Positions 1-5,613 of a stretch of 5,652 nucleotides of DNA are shown one piece after another (within the stretch, counting starts at the first letter, position 1; each line of letters starts with the position of its first letter). This DNA is from JBOFLG01 sp051657745 (GTDB lineage: Bacteria > Actinomycetota > Actinomycetes > Actinomycetales > Dermatophilaceae). Below the pieces are notes generated by a model. It searched no databases and had not been told where the DNA came from. It saw only the letters and a list, made by a program, of their open reading frames with translations. The stretch is taken from the NCBI GenBank assembly GCA_051657745.1, contig JBOFLG010000089.1, positions 1 to 5,652 on the forward strand, in the 5' to 3' direction. The translations under genes were made by a program, and so were the position numbers.

Positions 1-800
1 TGGTAGATCGTCAGCAGGTCGGCCTCGGCGATCGCGTTCTCGGTCTCCCTCCGCACCGCTCGAAAGGCCGGGTCGAGGCCGTCGAGCACCATCTCGGCGG
101 AGGTGACCCGGTCGTGGAGGTTGTCATGCCGGAACCGCAGCTGGGTAATGGAGTCGCCGGACTCGCGCTCGCGCCAGAAGTACACCGGTTCGGCGTGCAC
201 ATCGACGGTGACCGCCTCGCAGTGCGCCTTCAGCGTGACCGGGTAGTCCTCGTATCGGATCGCCGGGAAGCAGTAGCCCTGGTCGTCCCAGAACGTGCGC
301 CGGTACACCTTGTTCCACACCATCCGGTCGCGGGCCAGGACCGGGAGCTCGGTGATGTGCGTGGCAACCCGGGTGGTGGCGAACGCGACCCGGTGGGTCC
401 AGGACTGCCGCGCGCCCGAGGAGTTGTTGAACCGCTGGGCGTTGCCGGCCGCGAACGATGAGCCTGATCGGTCCAGCGAATCCACCAGGCGGGTGAAGCC
501 GGTCCGGGTCACCAGATCGTCGCTGTCGACGAACGTGAGGTACTCGCCGGATGCCGCCGCGACACCGGTGTTGCGAGCCGGCCCGAGGCCCTGGTTCTCC
601 TGGCCGAGCACCCGAAACCGTGGGTCCGCTGCGGCGAACTCGTCGGCCACGTCCCGGCTGCCGTCGAGCGACCCGTCATCGACGCAGATCACTTCGATGT
701 CGGTGAACGCCTGGTCGCGGACCGACTCCAGACATGCCCGGATGTAGTCCTCGACGCCGTAGAAGGGGACGACGACGCTGAGCCGTGGTGCGGCGGTCAC
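1..800 (-). CDS. Family 2 glycosyltransferase, N-terminal 266 residues (3' end outside window)
   Basis: This gene transfers a sugar from an activated donor to a glycan acceptor at the cytoplasmic side of the membrane. The translation from GTG at 800 opens with the GT-A strand LSVVVPFYGVEDYI (7-20). ICVDDGS (38-44) follows, then NQGLGPARNTG (69-79) and the metal-binding VDSDD (91-95, DXD D92-S-D94). WNKVYRR (162-168) and YED (183-185) are typical of the downstream half of these enzymes. The start is set by GAGGA at 812-808, seven bases upstream, and the gene begins 10 bases after the pseI stop, so the two are probably co-transcribed. No stop occurs before the window edge, so the full length is unknown. 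In actinobacteria, similar N-terminal domains are often fused to a CDP-glycerol glycerophosphotransferase (TagF-like) domain, so a bifunctional wall-polymer enzyme is possible but not visible here. The family is clear; donor and acceptor are not. Confidence 0.9.
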   Translation of the reverse strand, partial: MTAAPRLSVVVPFYGVEDYIRACLESVRDQAFTDIEVICVDDGSLDGSRDVADEFAAADPRFRVLGQENQGLGPARNTGVAAASGEYLTFVDSDDLVTRTGFTRLVDSLDRSGSSFAAGNAQRFNNSSGARQSWTHRVAFATTRVATHITELPVLARDRMVWNKVYRRTFWDDQGYCFPAIRYEDYPVTLKAHCEAVTVDVHAEPVYFWRERESGDSITQLRFRHDNLHDRVTSAEMVLDGLDPAFRAVRRETENAIAEADLLTIY

Positions 801-807
801 CCGAACG

Positions 808-812
808 TCCTC
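808..812 (-). promoter_or_regulatory. Ribosome binding site of the glycosyltransferase
   Basis: GAGGA reads leftward from 812 to 808 and overlaps the pseI stop codon (813-811). Seven bases separate it from GTG at 800, which supports that GTG as the start. Confidence 0.6.
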
Positions 813-1890
813 ACACCAGGTCCCAGGACATCGGGGTGCCGCGAGTCGCGCTGCGCGAGAACGGCTTACCCACCAGGGAGTCGAAGGCGTCGGGTGGTAG
901 ACCCCCCGCGGGCCGGATCGAGCGCACGGTGTCGGCGGTCACGAGATCGCCGGCGCGCACGTCGGCGGTGACCCACAGTGAGCGCCGGAACCGGAGCCCC
1001 TCGGCCTCGGCGTCCCGGGCGCCGATGCGGGGGCGGCCGAGCGCTTGCCACGCGGTGTGGGTCTCACGTACCAGCGCTGCCAACTCGGCTGGTTCGAGCG
1101 AGAACGCGGAGTCGACGCCGCCACCCTCGCGCGACATCGTGACGTGCTTCTCGACGAGCACCGACCCGAACGCCACCGACGCCACCGCCGCGCCGATCCC
1201 GAGGGTGTGGTCGGACAGACCCACCGGCACCCCGAATGCCTCGCGCATCACCGGGATGCCGCGCAGGTTTGACGCCGCCGGGTCGGCCGGGTACGACACG
1301 GTGCACGAGAGCACCACGATCTGGTCGTTGCCGGTGCTACGCGCGGCGTCGACGGCTGCGGCGATCTCGCCCACCGAGGCCATCCCGGTGGAGATGATGA
1401 TCGGCTTTCCGGTGCTCGCGGCGAGCCGGACCAGCGGGAGGTCGACGATCTCGGAGGAGGCGATCTTGTATGCCGGTACGTCCAGGCCCTCGAGGAAGTC
1501 GACCGCGGTGGGGTCGAACGGACTGGAGAACGCGAGGATGCCGAGCTCCTGGGCGAGGGCGAAAATCGGCTCGTGCCACTCCCAGGGCGTGTGCGCCTCC
1601 TGGTAGAGATCGTAGAGCCGCCGGGAGCCCCACAGTTCGTGCTCCTGCGACAGCCGGAACGCGGGGCCGTCGTGGTCGATGGTGATGGTGTCGGCGGTGT
1701 AGGTCTGCAGTTTGACCGCATGGGCGCCGGCGTCGGCCGCCATCCGGACGATGTCGAGGGCCCGGTCGAGTGAGCCGTCGTGGTTGCCCGACATCTCGGC
1801 GATGATGAACGGTGGGTGGTCCGGGCCGACATGATGCGGGCCGATCGTCACCGCGGGAACGGGCGCGGGCTCGATGGGCGCTGAGGTCAC
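811..1890 (-). CDS. pseI: Pseudaminic acid synthase (NeuB family, PseI type)
   Basis: The cytoplasmic enzyme condenses phosphoenolpyruvate with 2,4-diacetamido-2,4,6-trideoxy-L-altrose to give pseudaminic acid. The 359-residue product (Campylobacter PseI is about 343) shows FIIAEMSGNHDGSLDRAL (28-45), AHAVKLQTYTADT (56-68), PYDLYQ-like YDLYQEAHTPWEWHEP (93-108), FSSPFDPTAVDFLE (121-134) and KIASSEIVDLP (142-152). It also has SDHT (226-229) and EKH (247-249), whose H228 and H249 match the metal-binding histidines of NeuB enzymes. A C-terminal SAF (antifreeze-like) domain spans about 299-359. RSIRPAGGLPPD (323-334) and the ending RGTPMSWDLV are PseI-like rather than NeuB/LegI-like, as is SGNH near the N terminus. 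The GTG start at 1890 overlaps the pseH TGA by four bases (GTGA) and has AGGAG ten bases upstream. An in-frame extension reaching 2313 would run through pseH and is not used. The family is very secure and Pse specificity likely. Confidence 0.94.
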   Translation of the reverse strand: MTSAPIEPAPVPAVTIGPHHVGPDHPPFIIAEMSGNHDGSLDRALDIVRMAADAGAHAVKLQTYTADTITIDHDGPAFRLSQEHELWGSRRLYDLYQEAHTPWEWHEPIFALAQELGILAFSSPFDPTAVDFLEGLDVPAYKIASSEIVDLPLVRLAASTGKPIIISTGMASVGEIAAAVDAARSTGNDQIVVLSCTVSYPADPAASNLRGIPVMREAFGVPVGLSDHTLGIGAAVASVAFGSVLVEKHVTMSREGGGVDSAFSLEPAELAALVRETHTAWQALGRPRIGARDAEAEGLRFRRSLWVTADVRAGDLVTADTVRSIRPAGGLPPDAFDSLVGKPFSRSATRGTPMSWDLV

Positions 1891-2432
1891 GACGCGGGAT
1901 CTCCTGGTGCGGTGGGGCCGGCCGGGGGACCGGAGGGCTGGGGGGGACGCTCGGCACGGACCCGGATGACGGTCGTCGGTCGTCCGCCCACGTCGCGGAC
2001 CTCGGTGCCCACCTCGTCGAACCCGTTGCGGCGGTTGAATCGGCGCACCGCCTCGTTCGCCTCGAGGACCTCGCCTTCGAGCACCGCGAGGCCCAGGTCG
2101 TTGAACGCGTACCGCGTGGCCTGCCGCTGCACCTCGATCCAGGCCGGCAGCAACTCGCCGCGTTCGGCCAGGCCCGCGTTGTCGAGGTAGTAGCCCCACC
2201 AACTGGTGCCGGCGGCGCGGTCGAGGTCGAAGTAGGTCACTACCCCCGACGGGATGCCGTGGCGCTCGTAGATCGTGACCAGGGTCCGGTCGTTGGTGGA
2301 CAGTCGCGCCCACCAGGTGGCGTGCTCGTCGGCGGAGATGACGTGCTGGGTCAATGACATCGCTCGGACGTCAGGATGGTTGCGCCACCGAAGCACGTTG
2401 TCGCGGTCGGCGTCGGTGGCCGGGCGAAGCAC
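1887..2432 (-). CDS. pseH: GNAT family N-acetyltransferase, PseH-like
   Basis: PseH N-acetylates UDP-4-amino-4,6-dideoxy-beta-L-AltNAc, normally from acetyl-CoA, two steps before PseI. The 181-residue product begins MLRPATDADRDNVLRWRNHP, a common opening of sugar-amine GNATs. It continues with SWWGYYLD (77-84), an acceptor- and CoA-facing core, and LEANEAVRRFNRRNGFDEVG (123-142), the typical GNAT C-terminal helix and strand (N-x-x-x...GF). Length matches known PseH proteins (about 160-180). GTG at 2432 is chosen because GAGGAG lies nine bases upstream. The frame stays open to 2735, but that stretch is arginine-rich with no domain features and is probably non-coding. The last 19 residues (163-181) are a Pro/Gly/Ala tail without family conservation. 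Being first in the leftward operon and overlapping pseI strongly supports the assignment. A GNAT for another 4-aminosugar, or one taking a non-acetyl acyl group, remains possible. Confidence 0.85.
   Translation of the reverse strand: MLRPATDADRDNVLRWRNHPDVRAMSLTQHVISADEHATWWARLSTNDRTLVTIYERHGIPSGVVTYFDLDRAAGTSWWGYYLDNAGLAERGELLPAWIEVQRQATRYAFNDLGLAVLEGEVLEANEAVRRFNRRNGFDEVGTEVRDVGGRPTTVIRVRAERPPQPSGPPAGPTAPGDPAS
1901..1905 (-). promoter_or_regulatory. Ribosome binding site of pseI, inside pseH
   Basis: AGGAG reads leftward from 1905 to 1901, within the last codons of pseH and ten bases before GTG at 1890. It chooses this GTG over any upstream in-frame codon and fits translational coupling through the GTGA overlap. 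Confidence 0.6.
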
Positions 2433-2733
2433 GACGGCGATCTCCTCACGGTGCAGGAATGGTGAGCTCGGCCCGCACCCCCAGGCGTACCGGAGACACC
2501 ACTCTTGCACACATCGCGGCCCGTCCCCGAGTCGACCTCGTCGTCCGGCCGGGACTCGTTCGGGCCCCCCGGTTGGCGTCCCGAGCTGGCACCGTCCACC
2601 GGTGTCCTGGTTCGGACTACGATTCACTACTCTCATACTCCGAACCCCCGACGTGTGGTCAGGTCTGCACCGACCGGCCCGGGCACTGCTCCGGCCGACG
2701 ACACGTGCCACCCTGAACTGAAAGTGTGGATGC
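2433..2733. promoter_or_regulatory. Divergent intergenic region between pseH and the ACP gene
   Basis: This stretch of about 300 bases separates two divergent operons and should hold both promoters. Most of it is GC-rich; the exception is a comparatively AT-rich island at about 2611-2640. It contains the plus-strand -10-like TACGAT (2618-2623) and, read leftward, a -10-like TATGAG just inside its right edge, with a CTGACC -35-like element 19 bases upstream. Neither has a good -35 at ideal spacing, so I mark the region rather than precise promoters. If transcription of pseH starts here, its mRNA has a leader of roughly 150-190 bases. An 8-base palindrome CACCGGTG (2597-2604) is the best small operator candidate. 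No convincing gene, riboswitch or RNA was recognised. Confidence 0.4.
2442..2447 (-). promoter_or_regulatory. Ribosome binding site of pseH
   Basis: GAGGAG reads leftward from 2447 to 2442 with a nine-base spacer to GTG at 2432. It is the strongest Shine-Dalgarno match in the window and decides the start against the long upstream open frame. Confidence 0.7.
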
Positions 2734-2985
2734 ATGGCCGCCCTGCCGCGCGACGAGATCCGTTCGATGATGGCCGAGGTGCTGTCGACTCAGGGCAAGG
2801 CGATGCCCACCGATGACGGAACCGATCTGGAGAGCATCGGGTTCCGTTCCCTGGACTTCTCCGAACTCGCGCTGCGGGTGGAGGACGAGATCGGCGCGGA
2901 ACTCAACTTCGACGCCCCCGAGTTGCGGCAGATCCGCACTGTCGCCGACGTTCTCGACTTCCTCGACCAGCTGCAGCAGGCGTGA
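2734..2985 (+). CDS. Acyl carrier protein
   Basis: This small acidic 83-residue protein carries acyl groups as thioesters on a 4'-phosphopantetheine arm. It has the ACP layout: helix 1 (about 5-20), loop, helix 2 starting at the attachment site GFRSLDFSELALRVEDE (36-52), and a last helix TVADVLDFLDQL. Ser39 is the predicted attachment residue. The usual DSL triad is RSL here, with Arg38 in place of the Asp before Ser. Start ATG at 2734 has only a weak upstream Shine-Dalgarno (GAAAG about 2718-2722); the nearby ATG at 2730 is out of frame. It is first in the rightward operon; its TGA overlaps the ligase GTG by four bases (2982-2985), a sign of coupled translation. The stand-alone ACP beside a ligase and SDR points to a dedicated pathway rather than primary fatty acid synthesis, since no ketosynthase or malonyl transferase is present. 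The family is secure; the acyl cargo is unknown. Confidence 0.92.
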   Translation: MAALPRDEIRSMMAEVLSTQGKAMPTDDGTDLESIGFRSLDFSELALRVEDEIGAELNFDAPELRQIRTVADVLDFLDQLQQA

Positions 2986-4199
2986 TCACGGCGGGTCCGG
3001 TCACCGCGGGGGCAGACAACCGGCTGTACGTCCGCGGGTCGTGGCACCGCTGGTCCGGGTTGGCGGCCCTGGACCTGACCGGCCCCAGCGCCGTCGCGGT
3101 CAGCGACAACCTGGATGCCGCACGGGTGGTCTGGGCTGCGGCCACGACCGGCGCCGAAGTGCTCCTCGCCTCGCGCGCCCGGCTCACGGCCGAGCTGCGC
3201 ACCGACCTTCGCCAGGCCGGTCTCGCGGTGGTCGACGGGGCCAGCGTCGAGCCGGCCACCGCGCCGCGCGCCGCCTCATCCGGCCGGGTCTGGCTGCTCA
3301 CCAGCGGCAGCACCGGGCGGCCCAAGCAGGTGGCCCACACCCTGGCCTCGCTCACCACGGTCGGCGGCGACCAGCCCCCGCGCACCTGGCTCTGCCCCTA
3401 CGCACATGGCGCGTACGCCTGGTGGCAGGTGGTCACCCTCGGGGTGGGCCTGCCCGGCCAAGACATCTGCTTCGTTGAGCCCGACGAACTCGACACCTGG
3501 CCCACGGCGGCGCTCGACGCCGGCGTCACCGCGGCATCCGGCACCCCGACCTTCTGGCGGCAGGCGCTCTACCGCGACCCGGACGCGCTCGCCGCGCTCC
3601 CGCTGGAGCAGGTCACCCTGGGTGGTGAGCCGGTCGACCAGGCCATCCTCGACCGGCTGCGCGAGGTGTACCCGAACGCTCGGGTCTCCTGGATCTACGC
3701 CTCCAGCGAGGCCGGCGCCACGATCGCGGTGCACGACGGCCGGGCCGGTTTCCCCGAAGCCTGGCTGGGCCGGGAAGCGCCCGGCCGGGCCACGCTGTCG
3801 GTGGAGCAGGGCGAGCTGCTGATCGCCTCGCCACGACGCGGTGCGGGCATCCCCGCGGTGTTGCGCACCGGCGACCGGGTCGAGGTTCAGGACGGCCGGG
3901 TGTTGATCACCGGGCGGATCGCGAGCGACGAGATCAACGTCGGCGGCGCCAAGGCGTCGGCCTCCGCAGTCCGTGCTGTGCTGCACGCCCACCCGGCCGT
4001 GGCCTGGGCCGCGGTCCGCGGGCGCCGGGCCCCGATCGTGGGCGCCATGGTCAGCGCCGAGGTAGTGCTGTCCGGCGAGGCCACCGCCGCCGACCTCACC
4101 GCGTGGTGCGCCGCCCGCCTGCCCGACTACGCCGTGCCCCGGCGCATCCGGGTGCTCGACCAGATCCCGATCAAGGAGACCCTGAAGAGCGATGTCTGA
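2982..4199 (+). CDS. Short AMP-forming acyl ligase (ANL superfamily adenylating enzyme)
   Basis: This enzyme would activate a carboxylic acid with ATP and pass it to a thiol, most likely the phosphopantetheine of the adjacent ACP. Adenylation motifs appear in order: the P-loop-like LTSGSTGRPKQV (106-117), GTPTFW (187-192), LGGEPVD (213-219), YASSEAG (239-245) in place of YGxTE, RTGDRVE (295-301) with ribose-contacting D298, and the hinge GRIASDEINVGGAKAS (311-326). The protein ends IPIKETLKSDV, which places Lys402 at the position of the catalytic A10 lysine, three residues from the terminus. At 405 residues it is shorter than the usual 500-600; the loss is mostly N-terminal, with the P-loop near residue 107 rather than near 170-200. 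The GTG start overlaps the ACP stop, and the stop overlaps the SDR start by eight bases. Cargo cannot be read from sequence. An acyl-CoA ligase is the alternative, but the position after an ACP favours ACP loading. Confidence 0.87.
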   Translation: MITAGPVTAGADNRLYVRGSWHRWSGLAALDLTGPSAVAVSDNLDAARVVWAAATTGAEVLLASRARLTAELRTDLRQAGLAVVDGASVEPATAPRAASSGRVWLLTSGSTGRPKQVAHTLASLTTVGGDQPPRTWLCPYAHGAYAWWQVVTLGVGLPGQDICFVEPDELDTWPTAALDAGVTAASGTPTFWRQALYRDPDALAALPLEQVTLGGEPVDQAILDRLREVYPNARVSWIYASSEAGATIAVHDGRAGFPEAWLGREAPGRATLSVEQGELLIASPRRGAGIPAVLRTGDRVEVQDGRVLITGRIASDEINVGGAKASASAVRAVLHAHPAVAWAAVRGRRAPIVGAMVSAEVVLSGEATAADLTAWCAARLPDYAVPRRIRVLDQIPIKETLKSDV

Positions 4200-4968
4200 A
4201 CCCACTCCGGCCACCGGCCGTCAGGACGCCTCAGCCGCCATCCCCCCGGCGGAGGTAGTCGTCGTGTCCGGTGGCTCCCGCGGACTCGGCTTGGCCATCG
4301 TCCGCGACATCCTCGACCGCGGTGCGAAGGTGGCCGCGTTCGCGCGCACCGTGACCCCTGAGCTCGAGGCGCTCGCCGCCGAGTACCCGCAGCGGGTGGT
4401 GGCCGGCTCGGTCGACGCCACCGACGCTGGCGCGGTCACCGCGTTCGTGCGCGGCGCCGAGCAGACCCTCGGCCCAGTCGACGCGCTGGTCAACAACGCG
4501 GCCGTCGGCCAGGACAGCCTGCACGTGCACACCGCGCCGGAGCAGATTGCGCGGATCGTCGAGACCAACCTCACCGCCCCACTGCTGCTGGTCCGTACCG
4601 TGCTGCGTCGGATCATGGCGCGCGGGGGCCGGGGCCGCATCGTGATGGTCACCTCGGTGTGCGCCCAGCGCGGGTACTCCGGCCTGGTGGCGTACTCGGC
4701 CACCAAAGGCGGGCTCGACTCCGCGATGCGCACCCTGGCCCGCGAGATGCACGGCCGGGCGCTGGTGAATTCGGTGGCCCCCGGCTTCTTCGCCTCCGAG
4801 ATGTCCTCGGTGCTGGGTCAGACCCAGCTCGACACGATTACCCGGCGCACCCCGAGTGGCCGGTTGGTGGAGCCGGACAACATTGTGCCGGTGGTGCGGA
4901 CGCTGCTCTTCGAGGACACCAACATCAACGGCCAGGTCCTCACCGTCGATGGCGGCGGCAGCATCTGA
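4192..4968 (+). CDS. Short-chain dehydrogenase/reductase, FabG-like
   Basis: This is a classical SDR of 258 residues that reduces or oxidises a carbonyl/hydroxyl with NAD(P)H. A 20-residue Pro/Ala-rich head precedes strand 1 and the cofactor loop SGGSRGLGL (26-34). NNAA (101-104), Asn126, Ser155 (VTSV), Tyr168 and Lys172 (YSATK) form the standard Asn-Ser-Tyr-Lys tetrad; APG (196-198) and the ending GQVLTVDGGGSI are FabG-like. Arg30 and Arg52 suggest NADPH preference, which is inferred. The ATG at 4192 overlaps the ligase stop by eight bases, with AAGGAGA at 4173-4179 and GAAGAG at 4184-4189 upstream; a later GTG would cut into strand 1. Next to an ACP and an ACP-loading ligase, reduction of a 3-oxoacyl-ACP to the 3-hydroxyacyl form is the natural guess. 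No ketosynthase is present to make the oxo group, so a sugar or free acid substrate is also possible. Confidence 0.9.
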   Translation: MSEPTPATGRQDASAAIPPAEVVVVSGGSRGLGLAIVRDILDRGAKVAAFARTVTPELEALAAEYPQRVVAGSVDATDAGAVTAFVRGAEQTLGPVDALVNNAAVGQDSLHVHTAPEQIARIVETNLTAPLLLVRTVLRRIMARGGRGRIVMVTSVCAQRGYSGLVAYSATKGGLDSAMRTLAREMHGRALVNSVAPGFFASEMSSVLGQTQLDTITRRTPSGRLVEPDNIVPVVRTLLFEDTNINGQVLTVDGGGSI

Positions 4969-4975
4969 GCACCGG

Positions 4976-5557
4976 ATGACGCGGCCCTCACCAGCCGAGG
5001 TCGGCCCGGCGCGGCAGGCACCGTCCGGGGTGGGGGTGGCGCCGCATTCGGTGGCCGCGCTGGATGACGCCGCGCTCGCCGCGCGGCTGGTGCGCGCCGT
5101 CATCCGACATCCGCCGAGCGTCGGCCCGGCCGCCGGGCACCGCTGCCCCGGCGGGACGCACTCGCGCACCGCGGATGGGCGGGTGGTGTGCTGGTCGGTG
5201 CCACCGGCGGACGGCGAACGGGTTGCGGTCGATGCCGAGTGCGTCGGTGCCGCGTCGCCGCCCGCGCTGGCCCGCCGCTGGTCGATCGGCGACGGGTTCG
5301 AGGCAGCGTGGACGGCGACCGAAGTGGTCGCGAAACTCACCGACATCCCGGTGCTCCTGCTGGCCCGGCATGGACCGGTGTTGACCAGTGCGCTCACCGC
5401 CTCGGGTCGGCGCATCGTGCTGCACCACACGGATCAGGCCGGCCTGCACCTCTGCTTCGGACTCAGCGTCGCGCGGGTGGCTGGAACCGCCCTGACGGTG
5501 GGTGAAAGTCGACGCCGTGGCGCCGGCGTGTACCCACCGTCAGCAGTGCGGGCGTGA
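4976..5557 (+). CDS. Divergent 4'-phosphopantetheinyl transferase-like protein
   Basis: The 193-residue product shows no strong identity at first reading but has the Sfp-type PPTase signature in the right order. A GRVVCWSV strand (68-75) is followed by RVAVDAECVG (82-91), matching (V/I)GVD(V/I)E with D86 and E88 as metal ligands. WTATEVVAK (112-120) then matches (W/F)TxKEAxxK, keeping W112, E116 and K120 but with Thr115 where Lys is usual. A C-terminal hydrophobic strand (about 157-166) follows. Such an enzyme would transfer phosphopantetheine from CoA to Ser39 of the ACP, which fits its place seven bases after the SDR in the same operon. D86 to E116 is 30 residues, tighter than in Sfp (44). 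ATG at 4976 lacks a clear Shine-Dalgarno, so coupling is likely; GTG at 5030 is an alternative start. The last 28 residues are Arg/Gly/Pro-rich and carry the inverted repeat. It could also be a degenerate or inactive PPTase, or an unrelated hypothetical protein. Confidence 0.55.
   Translation: MTRPSPAEVGPARQAPSGVGVAPHSVAALDDAALAARLVRAVIRHPPSVGPAAGHRCPGGTHSRTADGRVVCWSVPPADGERVAVDAECVGAASPPALARRWSIGDGFEAAWTATEVVAKLTDIPVLLLARHGPVLTSALTASGRRIVLHHTDQAGLHLCFGLSVARVAGTALTVGESRRRGAGVYPPSAVRA
5492..5543 (+). repeat. Nested inverted repeat, possible terminator, at the 3' end of the operon
   Basis: CTGACGGTGGGT (5492-5503) and ACCCACCGTCAG (5532-5543) are perfect 12-base complements separated by 28 bases. 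The loop contains a second pair, ACGCCG (5512-5517) and CGGCGT (5524-5529), around a 6-base loop. RNA from either strand could fold into a long stem with an internal bulge and a capped inner stem. It covers codons 173-190 of the PPTase-like gene and has no following T-run, so it would be a tail-less (actinobacterial-style) bidirectional terminator between convergent genes, or an mRNA-stabilising hairpin. Confidence 0.6.
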
Positions 5558-5613
5558 TCCGTCGCGGAGCAGGGACGTCGGGAGCCAGCGCGGACAGGTG
5601 AGGGCGTGCGGGC

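Noticed and set aside
785..1606. A 273-residue open frame on the plus strand opposite pseI
   Set aside because: It is antisense to a gene with unmistakable PseI motifs, and its composition is Arg/Ser/Pro/Ala-rich without any domain; a shadow frame typical of high GC.
1891..2313. N-terminal extension of PseI through the pseH gene
   Set aside because: It would read pseH in another frame; AGGAG and the GTGA overlap support GTG at 1890, and the length then fits the family.
2550..2583. Inverted repeat CGGGAC / GTCCCG in the intergenic region
   Set aside because: Only six bases with a 22-base loop in very GC-rich sequence; expected by chance, and not placed as a terminator or attenuator.
2433..2735. 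N-terminal extension of PseH by about 101 residues
   Set aside because: The frame is open, but the extension has no domain character and PseH homologues start with LRPAT-like residues; GAGGAG nine bases before GTG at 2432 sets the start.
3276..4214. A 312-residue open frame on the minus strand
   Set aside because: It lies antisense to the ligase, which has ordered adenylation motifs; the Gly/Arg/Ala-rich translation shows no family features.
4231..5430. A 399-residue open frame on the minus strand
   Set aside because: It spans the reverse of the SDR and PPTase-like genes and has low-complexity composition; the SDR catalytic residues on the other strand are decisive.
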